A stretch of 64,000 bases of DNA from Epiperipatus broadwayi (Eukaryota; Onychophora; Udeonychophora; Euonychophora; Peripatidae): contig JAQFVV010013339.1 in NCBI GenBank assembly GCA_028023455.1, positions 88,167-152,166 on the forward strand. Reading direction: 5' to 3'. Of this stretch, positions 46,484 to 58,900 are shown one piece after another. Within the stretch, counting starts at the first letter, position 1. Every line of letters starts with the position of its first letter. Below the pieces are notes generated by a model. It worked only from the letters and a program-made list of their open reading frames with translations, did not search any database and was not told the DNA's origin. The translations under genes and the position numbers were made by a program.

Positions 46484-47382
46484 ATGCCACACCAAATATT
46501 ATATATACATGTTATGCTGATGACATATTTATTGCTGCTACAGAAAATATTAGTTGATATACAAAACAATTTGCAGAATCTCATCAAGCTTAACCTCACT
46601 CTAGTTTGGGAAGATCCACAACAAGAAGTTAAATACCTGGATATTCAAATTAGTAGACATATATATAAGCTGGATTACCGGATGATAGTAAAACCTGTAG
46701 AAGAGGCTTAATTCACCCTGACTCACAAGTACCTCAAACTCACAAACTTGCAGCCCTCTCAACATTTCTTTTTAGAAACTACTCATTATGCAAATATGAA
46801 GCTGATATGAGAGATAATCTAATACATTATATAGATGATCTTGTCAAAATAGGACATAAAAGGACAATTATCAATAAAAAAGTTAAACTATTTTTCTATA
46901 AAATAAATCATCAACAACAGAAAGCAAACAAACCATGCATCCTTATTCCATATATCCACTCACTATCCAAACAAATAATTAATAAACTTTCCAATGAATT
47001 TGAAATTGCCTTTCATTCACCTCCCTCCACTAACAGATTAATAAATAATACTAAAGACAAAATAACACCCGAATTGACTCCTCATGTTGAATATAAAATT
47101 ACATGCTTCTACAATAATTGCCACGCCTCATATTATGGTGAAACCAGGGCAAATATTGTAACCAGATTATCTCAACATAAATATTTATATAATAGGACAA
47201 AAACAAAAGCACAGGGTAATTCAATATTTGCAAAACATGAGAAAATTACTGGCCACATTTTTCAACCATTAGCAGCAAGTATTGTTTGTACAGAGAGAAA
47301 TGATACAAAAAGAAAGGTTAAAGAAGCTTGCTACATAGCAAGCGATCCTACGCAATTAATTGAAGAGAAACTTGCTTTTTAA
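46484..47382 (+). pseudogene. Penelope-like element 2, 3' half (reverse transcriptase end plus GIY-YIG)
   Basis: The sequence opens with the catalytic CYADDIFIAA (YADD at 46513-46524). After a frame change it continues EVKYLDIQISRH, then after another change LIHPDSQVPQTHKLAAL (about 46710-46760). The last part is an open frame (46807-47382) with VEYKITCFYNNCHASYYGET (GIY-YIG core with an insertion of several residues between the two halves) and RANIVTRLSQHK. The 5' portion of the polymerase is missing. The motif wording differs clearly from element 1 (YADD versus YVDD, different GIY-YIG spacing), so this is a second lineage. No terminal repeats were found. Confidence 0.8.
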
Positions 47383-48010
47383 TTTCAAGAAAATGGAATT
47401 TGTGAATGACGCACGTAGGTTTAAATATGTTTGCATAGCATGTGCATAATATATCTTTTTCATTAAACTTAAATCTGTGAACATAGGATTACATATTTCT
47501 CAAAAGCGCTAACATAATATTTTATTAAATTTTATTTTTAAGCTTCATTGTCTGTGTGTTAGAATTATATTTTAGCACTGAAGTAAAACTTTATTTATCT
47601 TTTAAATATAGTTATTGTAATAAATAAATAATTTTCCTTTTCAAAAATTACAAAAAATAAAATACAGTCAAGTAATTAAAGCATTATCTTCCATAATAAC
47701 GTAATTATCCTTCAAGCAATGATAAAAAATTAATTGTTGTTATTAAAAAAAAAAAGATACTCGTTTATTTACCGCTGAAATAACTTCAGTTAACAGAAAA
47801 AAAATATTAACAACTAAAGTGGATATATTATAAAATAATCTTTCATTAAAATAACAGTAATAACCAACAACACTGAAAATATTAAATACCATCGCCCGCT
47901 GTGGGTCATTTCCTATTAGACAGTTACTGTAAGCCTTTAAAACTGTATAATTTAAGAAAAAAGAAAAGGCTTCCGGGCTTCCTAAACCGGCAAATATATA
48001 CTACCAGTTT
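47383..48010. other. AT-rich sequence, no gene seen
   Basis: Nothing recognised apart from a short GC-richer patch at about 47940-48000. Confidence 0.45.
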
Positions 48011-48470
48011 TGAGGCTACTTTGGGATTACCGTCGTTGTGAGGTAATCATTCGTCATAATTATTCTAAAGCTTTACGATTATTGTTTTAAAGATTAGCGA
48101 ACTTTATACTTAATAAATTAGTGTTTTAATTTTTGAAACATATTTAAAAAATGAGTTTTAAATTCAAGTTAATTTTAAAAATTTATTATGAATATGATAT
48201 AAATAAAATATTTTGAGGATAAGAAAATTAGTAAACAAGAGCAATTTTTGACATTCAGTTTATTAAATCAAGTCTTTTTATTTACATCGTATTCATAATA
48301 TTTTTTTAAAATTAACTTGAATTCAAAAACTCATTTTTTTAAATATAACGTTTACTATGGCGCTGCTGTGACGTAACCGTCCGGCAATAATTATTCTGTG
48401 TGAATTATTCGAACACTTTAGATTTATTTTTTTAAAGATTATTATTTAATCGATAAATTACTACAGGAAA
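48011..48470. repeat. Foldback plus direct repeat structure
   Basis: Arms at about 48139-48215 and 48267-48350 are reverse complements (around AAAATGAGTTTT / AAAACTCATTTTT and ATTATGAATA / TATTCATAAT). Outside them, two direct copies offset by about 340 bases share a TGTGA(G/C)GTAA block, ATAATTATTCT and TTTTAAAGATTA. This layout of direct ends with an inverted middle looks like a small non-autonomous element. Confidence 0.5.
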
Positions 48471-48784
48471 ATTAATTTTTATAAGAGATGTGCGTACCCA
48501 CGGCATCCATTGAAGGCCCACCACTGCTACGAAGTCATGTTACTATTACGTGAACTAGTTTAATTATATCATTTAAATATTTGCTCGCAAAAGGCAATAC
48601 AATTAATTCAATTATGCATTCTTTTACGCAGTATTAACTTACATATTTAAATAATATATATAGACCTTTAAAAGTACGTTACCTATAAACTCACCCTTTT
48701 ACATGAAAAAGGGGGCAGTTCCTGTATTCATCTCAATGTTCTCTTTTGCACCGCCATCTACTGGGATTATAAAATTTACAAACA

Positions 48785-48960
48785 AATAAAAATAAATGTT
48801 TTCCTGAAGGTTTTGTAATGATGATATTTTAGTTATATTTATAAATACTATTTCTATCATCTAATATTAAGTATTGAATGTCTTTAAAAAATTTAACATT
48901 ATTTAAAATTTCCAATTACATTCAACTTTTAATAATAGCAGACAGGTCACTGTATTAATG
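48785..48960 (-). repeat. Penelope-like element tail repeat (copy 3, inverted)
   Basis: On the minus strand this reads AAAGTTGAATGTAATTGG, TTAGATGATAGAAATAG and AAACCTTCAGGAAAACA, in the same order as 45030-45200. There is no coding or ribozyme part with it. Confidence 0.6.
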
Positions 48961-50193
48961 TTGATATTAATTTTTATGACGTGTTAGTAAAATAAATATT
49001 AGAGTTGATTCCTGCAACGAAGAAGAGATAGAAAGCCTTGTCACTACGATTTGAGTATTATTTCTCATTGAAAAAGGTGTTTTTAAACGCGAGCATCAAA
49101 TAAACCGTGCGATTTCATACTAAATGATATCCAAAACGTTAAAGGCGAAAAATGCTAATAGTAATATGACATATGAGGGAAGTTAGTCGCAACTACAGCC
49201 ATAGGTTTTTATTGTGCGTAGTGCAAAACGGTCTAACTCTATTATAAGTAAATGATTAGATCCTCTTGAAATATAAATACATATGGTTAGCAAGATTGCT
49301 ATTGAACAAGAAATAAGGAATAAATATACAAGTGTATTTAAGAATGATGAGGGTCCAAGATAGCCATAGTTTTGCAGGATGGAGCAACCCCCGATTTGCA
49401 GGCCTACGAAGATTCTTTTCACGCTACTAATAAAAGTTGAACAAGAATTAATGATTCACTGAGGGTTGATGCCGGTTGAAAAGTCCGAATGGGCTACTCC
49501 GATTGTTGTGATATTTAAATCAAACGGACCAATTCGTATTTATGGAGACTACCGTTATAAATTTCAAGTTGCTGTATTTTTTTGTTCAATTAGTACCGCA
49601 TTTTTTAACGAATAAATAACGTTTAATGCATGGTAATGGATTAACCCTTTCCTAGCTCATTTATAAGGCGGCAAACCATAATAGACAGCTTAATGATTGT
49701 ACTTAACTAAATGATTTCTTAAGTGGTATACTGATTAAGAGAAACGACTAAATTATAACTAGCAAACAAATACTTTATTTACAAAAAAAAAACAGTTGAG
49801 AAATACTATAATAAAGAAAATTATAAATCACTAAACACGCTTTTACTAAATATATGACAATAAAAGATAATACAGTTAAATACTATAGATATACATAAGC
49901 GCATATACCATGACACTTAAAATCACTTAAGGAAAGCTTTATACATATTAATTAAAATATATGATAAAAAACCATATACAAGCAAATACTAGAGTTAACT
50001 TTTATGATAAATATGGAAGGCACTCAAAGATTGCTACGGCTATCAGCAAAGTCATAATTAATTCATTTATGAAATAAAAGTTCATAATTATCTAGAATTT
50101 TTTTTTTGGCTGCAGAAAGGAGTTTGCTATTAACTAAAAGGAGCCCCTTTGATTTTTTTTGGAGGTCTTAAAGGAACCGAGCAGGGCAAATTC
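48961..50193. other. AT-rich sequence, no gene seen
   Basis: A slightly less AT-rich patch at 49180-49560 gives a reading like VEKSEWATPIVVIFK on the plus strand (from about 49475), reminiscent of a retroelement polymerase leader (E-W-A-T-P-I-V). It is too short to call. No other signal is present. Confidence 0.35.
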
Positions 50194-53100
50194 CTAATGT
50201 CCACTCCATACTTTCTTGTCCTTGCAGCTGTTATTACTGTGTGATTATTCATATAGTATACGAACATGAATTACCCAGCGTGGTAAGTTTATTGTCTTTT
50301 TACCTCTGAGTTTAAAATCAAGAAACACCATGGTCTTTCTTCCCAGTTGCCTGATAAAGCAGAATGAAAGTTTGTGTAAATGATAAATATTTTTCGAATA
50401 GATATATACAATTATGACAGACAAAACTAAATTATGGCCCTTATTCCCAGGAGGCTGTAAAGTCACCAACCAAGGCAGCGGTTGGTGGCCAAAGGTGGAG
50501 GGTGCTAAGAATCCCCTGATTGTGGACCCAGGCTGCCATTTGATGATGACTTTTTACTTAGATACTTACAACTGCAGATCACTTTCAAGTGAAGGAAGAT
50601 TGCAAGAATTAGAAGAAGAATTGTCTTATATTAAATGGGACATTATTGGACCTTGTGAAGTTAGAAGAAAAGGTGAAGAGACAATTGATTTACAAAGTGG
50701 ACTTTTACTCTATTACAAAGGCACAAATATTGGAAATACAAATGGAGTAGAATTCATTATAAATAAAAGTGGAAGAACAACATTCCTGAGATTGATGGTG
50801 TATCGGACAGAATGGCAAGATTAGTTATACCACGCAATAGCAGGTAATTCAGGTTTATGCCCCAACAAGTTCTCATAGTGATGAAGTAGTAGAAGATTTT
50901 TATATGGATGTACAAAAGGGTTTTGATCAGAGTAAACAACATTTTAAAATTATTATGGGAAAGTTTAATGCTAGAATTGGTAAACAAATAAAAAGATGAA
51001 AGTGCTGTAGGTAATTTTGGTTATGGGAATAGAAATGAGAAAGGACATAGACTTGTGGAGTTTGCAGAAAAGAAAAACTTTATATTATGAATTTTTTGAG
51101 AAAAATGTTAAAAAGAAATGGACATGGAAGCATCCAAATGAAAATACAGCAGAATTGGATTATATTTTGAGTAACAAAAAATATATATTTCTAGATTGTA
51201 ATGTTCTTAATAAATTTAACACAGGAAGTGATCATCGATTAGTAAGATGTAAGATATGTGTTAAAGCAAAATTAGAGACAAAAATTATTAAGAAAAACAA
51301 TATTTACAGTTGATATTCCTAATCTTCAGAAACATTCAAATGAATTTAAATTAGAACTTACAAATTAGTTTCAAGTATTAGTAGATTTTGAACATGATTT
51401 GATTTGAATGAAATTAATATGAAAATAACTGATACACTTTTTAAAAACTGCAACAAAGATAGCTGGTAGAAAAAAGCAGCGATTGACCTATAAAATTTCT
51501 GCTGAGATGACAATTTATTAAGAAAAGAAGGAATATGAAGATATACAAAAATGATGCATTAAAAAGGATTGAATATCAAATTTTGTAAAATTGTATGGAA
51601 AAGAGTTGAAAATGATATAAGAAAGTATAACTGTGAACTAGCAAGGAAAGCTGTAGAAGAAAATAAATGTCTCAAGAGTGTAAAGCAAAATTTTGGTATT
51701 GGTAGGAAATTTATATCTGCAATAAGAAAAAAAGATGGAATTATTACTAAAAAAGAGATGGCATCATGAAATGGGGTAGAAGACTTTTATCAACATTTTT
51801 ATGGTAATAAAAAACAAGTACCTCCTATATCTATTACATCTTCTGAATTGCACAGAATTTTAAATTAAAAAGTGAGACATGCAATTAAATGTATGAAGAA
51901 AGGAAAGGCTTCAGGTAATGATGTAATTGTAATTGATATATTAAAAAAGCAGATAAAGACAGAGAATTTTTTTTAGCAAAGTTATATACCAAATGTCTAA
52001 ATGATAAAGATGTACTAGATGATTGGAAGAATGCAGTATTAATATTTAAAAAATGTGATAAAGAAGATAATAGAAATTACAAACCTATCAGCCTTTTATC
52101 AGTTTTATACAAATTTTTTACCAAGATAATTACAACTCATCTACAGAGAACATTGGATTTCCACCAACCAAGAGAACAAGCTGAATTTAAGAGTGTTTTT
52201 AGTACAGTAAATCATATCCAAAATTGAGAGAAGTTATAGAAAGGACAAATGAATATGAGTTGCCATTATGCCTTGGCTTTGTAGATTATGAAAGGATTGA
52301 ATATCAAATTTTGTAAAATTGTATGGAAAAGAGTTGAAAATGATATAAGAAAGTATAACTGTGAACTAGCAAGGAAAGCTGTAGAAGAAAATAAATGTCT
52401 CAAGAGTGTAAAGCAAAATTTTGGTATTGGTAGGAAATTTATATCTGCAATAAGAAAAAAAGATGGAATTATTACTAAAAAAGAGATGGCATCATGAAAT
52501 GGGGTAGAAGACTTTTATCAACATTTTTATGGTAATAAAAAACAAGTACCTCCTATATCTATTACATCTTCTGAATTGCACAGAATTTTAAATTAAAAAG
52601 TGAGACATGCAATTAAATGTATGAAGAAAGGAAAGGCTTCAGGTAATGATGTAATTGTAATTGATATATTAAAAAAGCAGATAAAGACAGAGAATTTTTT
52701 TTAGCAAAGTTATATACCAAATGTCTAAATGATAAAGATGTACTAGATGATTGGAAGAATGCAGTATTAATATTTAAAAAATGTGATAAAGAAGATAATA
52801 GAAATTACAAACCTATCAGCCTTTTATCAGTTTTATACAAATTTTTTACCAAGATAATTACAACTCATCTACAGAGAACATTGGATTTCCACCAACCAAG
52901 AGAACAAGCTGAATTTAAGAGTGTTTTTAGTACAGTAAATCATATCCAAAATTAAGAGAAGTTATAGAAAGGACAAATGAATATGAGTTGCCATTATGCC
53001 TTGGCTTTGTAGATTATGAAAAGGCATTTGATTCTATAAACATTTTTTCAGTAATTAAAGCAATGGATCATCAAGGTATAGATCCAGGATATTGTCACAT

Positions 53101-54055
53101 TTTAAAGAATATTTATAAAAATGCAATAGCAACAATTAGATTGCATAATGATACTGGGAAAATCAACATTGAGAAGGGTGTAAGACAAGGTGACTCCATA
53201 TCTCCACAACTTTTTACAGCAGTGCTGCAAGAAGTATTTTGTGGATTAAAATAGGAAGCTAAAGGAGTGAAAGTAAATGGAGATTATTTAAGTCATTTAG
53301 ATTTTGCAGATGATGTAGTTGTTTTTGTAAACAATACTTATAGAGCTGCAGGGAATGTTGCAGGAGTTATCAGATGAAAGTTGGACTAAAGATAAATGTT
53401 AAAATGACTAAAGTAATGTTTATGAATATGAAAATAAAGATAGATTATGATGAGTTGGAAGAAGTTAACAGTTACAAATACCTTGGTCAGATTATTAATA
53501 CATATGGAAACATAATGGATAAAATTAATCATAGAATTAAACTAGTTTGGAGTGATTTTGATAGAAATAACTTGATACTAAAAGGAAATATGCCTATGTG
53601 TTTGAAAAGGAAGGCTTTTAATAAATGTGTTTTATCAGTTCTTACTTATGGATCTGAGACTTGGACACTTAATAGAGGAGCACTACAGAGACTTCAGACC
53701 ACTCAAACAAGTATGGAGAGATGCATATTGGGAGTAATGAGAAGAGATCAAAAATGCAATATATGGGTAAAAGAAGAAACAGGTGTTACTGACCTCATTG
53801 AAAAAATTAAAAGACTGAAGTAGAGTTGGGCTGGACATATTGTTAGAAGCGATGATAAAAGATGGACAATTGAAATCTGAAATTGGATTCCAAGAAATTG
53901 TAGAAGACCCAGAAGAGACTTTGGATGAGATGGATGGATGAAATAAGAAAGTGTGCAGCAGTGATGTGGAAAAGAGAAGCTAAAGATCGAAGATGGATTG
54001 AACTTGGAGAGACCTTCATCCTGCAGTGGGTTGATAATAGTTGATGATGATGATG
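50194..54055 (+). mobile_element. RTE LINE copy 2, full-length but broken, with internal duplication
   Basis: The left end shares CTAATGTCCACTCCATAC with copy 1. The right end is a (TGA)n tail at about 54040-54058, typical of RTE elements. The leader and endonuclease (50414-50824, then 51017-51313 after frameshifts) and reverse transcriptase pieces (52988-53254 with FVDYEKAFDSI and GVRQGDSISPQ; 53374-53823) can be followed throughout. A TAG follows the GVRQGD region at about 53252, and many indels are present. A 728-bp segment is duplicated in tandem. Despite the damage it is much closer to copy 1 than copy 3 is, so it is a more recent insertion. Confidence 0.9.
51563..53018 (+). repeat. 728-bp tandem duplication inside RTE copy 2
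   Basis: Sequence 51563-52290 is repeated at 52291-53018. The junction lies between GATTATG and AAAGGATTG, with AAAGG microhomology at both breakpoints. By eye the two units differ at a single base (ATTGAGAG near 52225 versus ATTAAGAG near 52953). The duplicated part covers the linker and the first polymerase motifs. It is either a very recent duplication or an assembly artefact. Confidence 0.85.
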
Positions 54056-54210
54056 ATGACTATATTTTTTAATGTTTATGTTTGATATAAAAAGAAAGTT
54101 TTATGTAATTAAGGTATTATTTATAAATATGTATTTTTTGTTGTAGATCCTTGAAAAGACTGTAAGAATATATAACAGTTGAAATGTTGGATTGTATTAT
54201 ATATATATAT

Positions 54211-55892
54211 TGTACCAATATTGATATTGTACATATAATTTTATCTAAAATTATATTATTAAGATAAGCTTTCATAAAAGAAAAACATAAAAGTAAATGT
54301 TGAAGAGTTTATTGCAGTTTGTTTAGAAAAAGATAAGAATCAAATAGTTTCTATCGTTGGTTTCTGAAATAAGAGCTACAATCAATTAATCAGAAGGGGG
54401 GAGGGGTGTTTTGTTAGAGAAATTAAACTAAGGGTTATAAAAGGAAGTAAAGAGTTTTTATTAGTATTCGTAAAAATATAATTTAAAAAGTTAAAACATA
54501 CAAATCTCTTTTCATTCAAGTTTAATTAGAGAAAAATAATGTTAAAACTAATATATGTGTGTATATATGTGTGATTGTCAACAATAGAATAAATGTTATT
54601 ATAAATAAATGAAAGTTAAAGAAGATTATTATTAAAAAACATGGCAATGGTTATTAATTAAAATATAAAACAACATCTCTGCATGGCTATTACTAATTAA
54701 GTAATCTTTCAAAACACGTTTATCAAATGATTATCACTGGAATTTTGACAACAGATCTTTGCAGGAGATATTAGAAAGACAACACGTCGCAGGTATAAAT
54801 AGACTTTTTATCGGACAGTAGTCAGTTCACAAAGTAATTGAGTAGTGCAGTTCAGAAACTAATTGAGTCAGTTAACAAACAAAATGCAGTGTTGAGAAGA
54901 TTTTGGGAATTCATGCCTCTCCACAGCCTAAAAAGTCTGATGAAAACAGCAAGATCTGCCCGTGAAATGTCAACGTAACAACTTAGAAAATCTCCATCAA
55001 TATCTAATTGTCTCCAATAGTAATAATCGTGAAAATCAGGAAACTCATCAAGGAAAAGTCCCAGCCAGCTGGTAAGCATTCATAATGGAAATATCCTCAC
55101 CAAAAGCAGCCACCAAAGAGAACAAAATTCTATGTCTACATTCAAAAGCCTAGGTAAAACATTTGCTTATTTCGTTTATACTGTAATAGCCATTGCATTG
55201 CATTAATTCGTACGAATCTTTCAAGAGTCTAATTATATGAACTTTATATCATAAATAAATGAACTATTGATATGTGTGTTTAAATTTCAAATGCTATGTA
55301 ATACTTTATTATTATTATTATGTGTGTGTGTGTTAATATGTGTAGGATCATTATATCAATATTTATTAGTTAAATTAGAGTGTTCTGTTATTAAATCTAT
55401 AGGAATATTTAAACTATTTAGAAATGTTAATTTAAAATATGCGTGTGTTTTATTAGAATTATAAAATGTTTAAATTTAGTAAATAAATGTTAGTTAATAA
55501 ATTATCTTTAAAATTAAACTTTATTTGTCAGTCAATTCTTTTTATCAATTCCTTTTATCAAGTCTTTTAACCAGTAATTAAGTATAATTTATTAGTGACA
55601 ACTGAGCTAGTCATGGATTTAGGCATTGAGTTAGTGGCCACTGTTCAAAGTGTGTTGTCTATTCTTTTAGTATTCTTTTAGAATAAGCAGCTGGCACCCA
55701 TGGTTATACACAAACAAAAAAGTGCTTTGGACGTGATGTTGAACTCAACAGCCGAGAAGAAGCTATGTCCTGGAAATGTAATGCTAGTTATATACTTTAT
55801 AGCTATCGTTTGGGCATACATACTCTCCGAGTATGTTCTTCTCTGCCTAAGAGACCGGTGTTTCGAATTCACATATTCGAACTCAGTAAAAA
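54211..55892 (-). mobile_element. Solo LTR, about 1.68 kb, inverted copy 2
   Basis: This is the reverse complement of the LTR at 28311-29937, alignable along its length: TTGGTACA end, GACAAATAAAGTTT with the polyadenylation signal (55520-55525), TTTCTAAGTTGTTA, and GGGTGCCAGCT. (TA)n lies outside both ends (54199-54210 and 55893-55904). Divergence from copy 1 is substantial, so these are independent old insertions. Open frames inside it are not gene-like. Confidence 0.6.
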
Positions 55893-55905
55893 AATATATA
55901 TATAT

Positions 55906-58900
55906 TGTAGCCCTTGGATTTGTCCAAGGCTCCATTTTTTAGGTTAGCTATGAAAGAGAATGTTCCATCCAAATTTTCCTCATAATATATGTATTTTTTT
56001 CCTGTAATAAGAAAAGATTTTAATAAAGACTAGGTTTGAACCCATATTTAAAAGGATTGCGTATGTTTAACTAGTAAGCAATCTAAAAATTTATTGTTAA
56101 TGTGTTTATAACCAGAGGATTATTTTATTTTAATTTATGGGTTAAATTGATATTAAGAAAATATTAGAAAAAGCAAGATTTATACATTTGTTGATAGGGA
56201 GGTGTGTGACTATTAAAAACTACATTAGGATAGTGATGATGAATAGTCATTATTTTATGCTAGATTATAAATAAATAATTCATGAAAGTAAATAAAAATA
56301 ATAATGGTAGTAATAATATAGGTAGAATAGTTGGAATAAATAAAGATTAAGGCATTAGAAATCTATTTAAAGAAAAGTATATACCTGCGATGTGTGTATA
56401 TATAATTTAATTGTAGATCTTAATGGTACAATTTACAATTAATAATCATTTCTTACATGTTGTAAAGCAATTTTAAATAAGAAATTAAAATCATTTTTAA
56501 TAAGTTTAATATTAGCAGCTAAATTTACTTTAAAGTCTGAGTTTGAAACAGCTGTAATATATATCTGGCTTCACTATTAAAGGGAAAAAGTAAGATTACT
56601 TTTGGTGTGTGTTCAAGTGTTATATTACTCAGTTAATTATCATTCCTTAAAAGACACAGATCTTACCAAGGAATTTAAGTGGACCATTAATTTAGACCAG
56701 ATGATGGTCAATCTGGTCTGTCAAATAGCAGAAATTAATTGGCAATTAATTGTTAGATTGTAAAATTAATCATGTCTGTTTGAAATGGAATTTGTGCCTG
56801 ATTTTTCTGAAAGAGCAAAAGGTTAAATTTAATTGAGAAGGGGGAACATGTCAATTAATTATAAAGCTAAAAAAACAGATGGACATCTCTATAAAAGCTG
56901 TATTAATAGAAAAGGAGGGGCTTGTATTTTTAAAACTTATCTGTAGCAGTTTTCCTTCATTGACTTAAAGAAAACTGTGTTATAAAATGGAAAATCATTT
57001 TTATTGTACTTTTGTCTCTTCAGAATAATTTGGCTAAATATAACAATGTATAGTGAGTAAATTTTAAGTGGGCACACACATCTTCAACCTCCAGAAGTCA
57101 GCTATTCAACAGATGGTGATAAAAATTTAAACCACAGAAGTTAAAATTTGAGTTTAATATCATTTATATATATGCAAATAGTCAAATTTAAAACTCAAAA
57201 GTTTGATGTATATGTAAGTCAATTTAAATATATAAAATGAAATTAAAATTGGAAAAGGACAATAAAAAACAGACTGATATTGTGAAAAAGTTAAATGAAG
57301 GCTGTTTAACTGAAACCTGCAGAAAATTACAAAGTTTAAAGGTAATCTACCTAGAGTTGGAAATGAGGAACACATTCAGCAAAATAAAAACTGTATATAT
57401 GAGAGAAAAGGAACCGAACTCTATCAAAAGAACTTTTTACAACAAGGACTTATATGCTCTCATAAACTGGTCAAGGAAAAAAAAGGAGTAGAAATCAGGA
57501 GCCTGAAAGGACCGCTAAAGGACTTGTATAAGTATATTTTTTTTATATTATTATTCGCTCTTTATATGTGTAGGACATTTAATGTAGATATAAAAAAATG
57601 TGTGTAGGACATTTAATATATATATAAAAAAAGAATTTCTTTCTTTGTAGTGTATTATGTATATCATCTACTTTAAAATTATAATTGTATTATTTTGGGG
57701 GTAGAAATTGATTTCAGATGATTTTATATATGTTTATTGAAGTGCTTTTGCTATTATGGTCATTTTGGGGGTAGAACTGATATGCCTTATTTAAAATGCT
57801 TTACAAACAATTTTTTTTAATTAAAAAAAGAAAACACTTAGAGATATTGTTGTTAGTATCAGAAGTTATTATCAAATGCTTGAGACTTATAGATGAATTG
57901 CTTGTCTATTGAATTGCATCATCATCATTTTTATTTTATTTTATTTTATAAAAGTGCATGAAAATAATTTTGACAATTTTGTGCGCATTTCTTATTGCTT
58001 ATTATTATTGTTATCATAGATTTAAGGCCAGAAACAAGCTGATTTTTGCTTGGATAATTTATGGGCTCATATTCCAGTACACTAATTTGCAAGAATATTA
58101 AAGTTGTGAAAGTTTTACTCATATAATTTGATGTTTCGACCTGTATGTGTGTGGATAGACAAAGATCACAAACTCAGTGAAGTTTAACTCACTAAGATAT
58201 ATGCTATATTCATAAAGTATTTGAACCCAGTGGAAGAGTTTTCCCACTTGAGTATTCTCTACAGTGTAAGAAGGTTTCTTATTTTGATGGCCAGAGGTAT
58301 TTGGTATACCTATGTTTTTATATGATTAGTGATAAAAATCCTAGCATATCTCAATCTTAGTGAAAAGGTTCTCTCTTATTCCAGTTACTGCCTGCATCAT
58401 ATTAATGTTTGATATTCCTTACGTGTGTATGAGAGGATAGCCATGATAAGCATTATTATAAGTAATGGATACCAAGTCGCAAACTCAATTTAATGTCAGA
58501 ATGAATGCAGATAATGTATGTGCGATTGGTGTATTTGAATATTGTTTTTGTAGATTGGATTTAGCATTCGAGCCAAAAATAATTAAGTTAATAACTGTTA
58601 AGGGTTAAATAAAACTACAAATGATTGGGGCATGAGCAATGCGTATATAAATTTATTTAACAAATATTTACCTGGCCAGCTGAGAACTTCACTGGAAAGG
58701 TAATATTGTTAAAATATTATTATGTTATAAGAACATGAACATATAGAGAGTGCACTATGATGATGCTTGATCTTAATGCCAATTTATTTGCAATGACTTA
58801 GTCTCACTATTTTAAGATATCTCTGTTGTAAAGATTAGGGCAAAAGAATATTTAATCAGGGTGATAGGATAAGATCAAGAAATTTGCGAGGGAATATCAA

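Noticed and set aside
57237-57491. 84-codon Lys/Glu-rich protein
   Set aside because: Possible coiled-coil composition only; no homology recognised and no start context, so it was left as a note in the regional entry.
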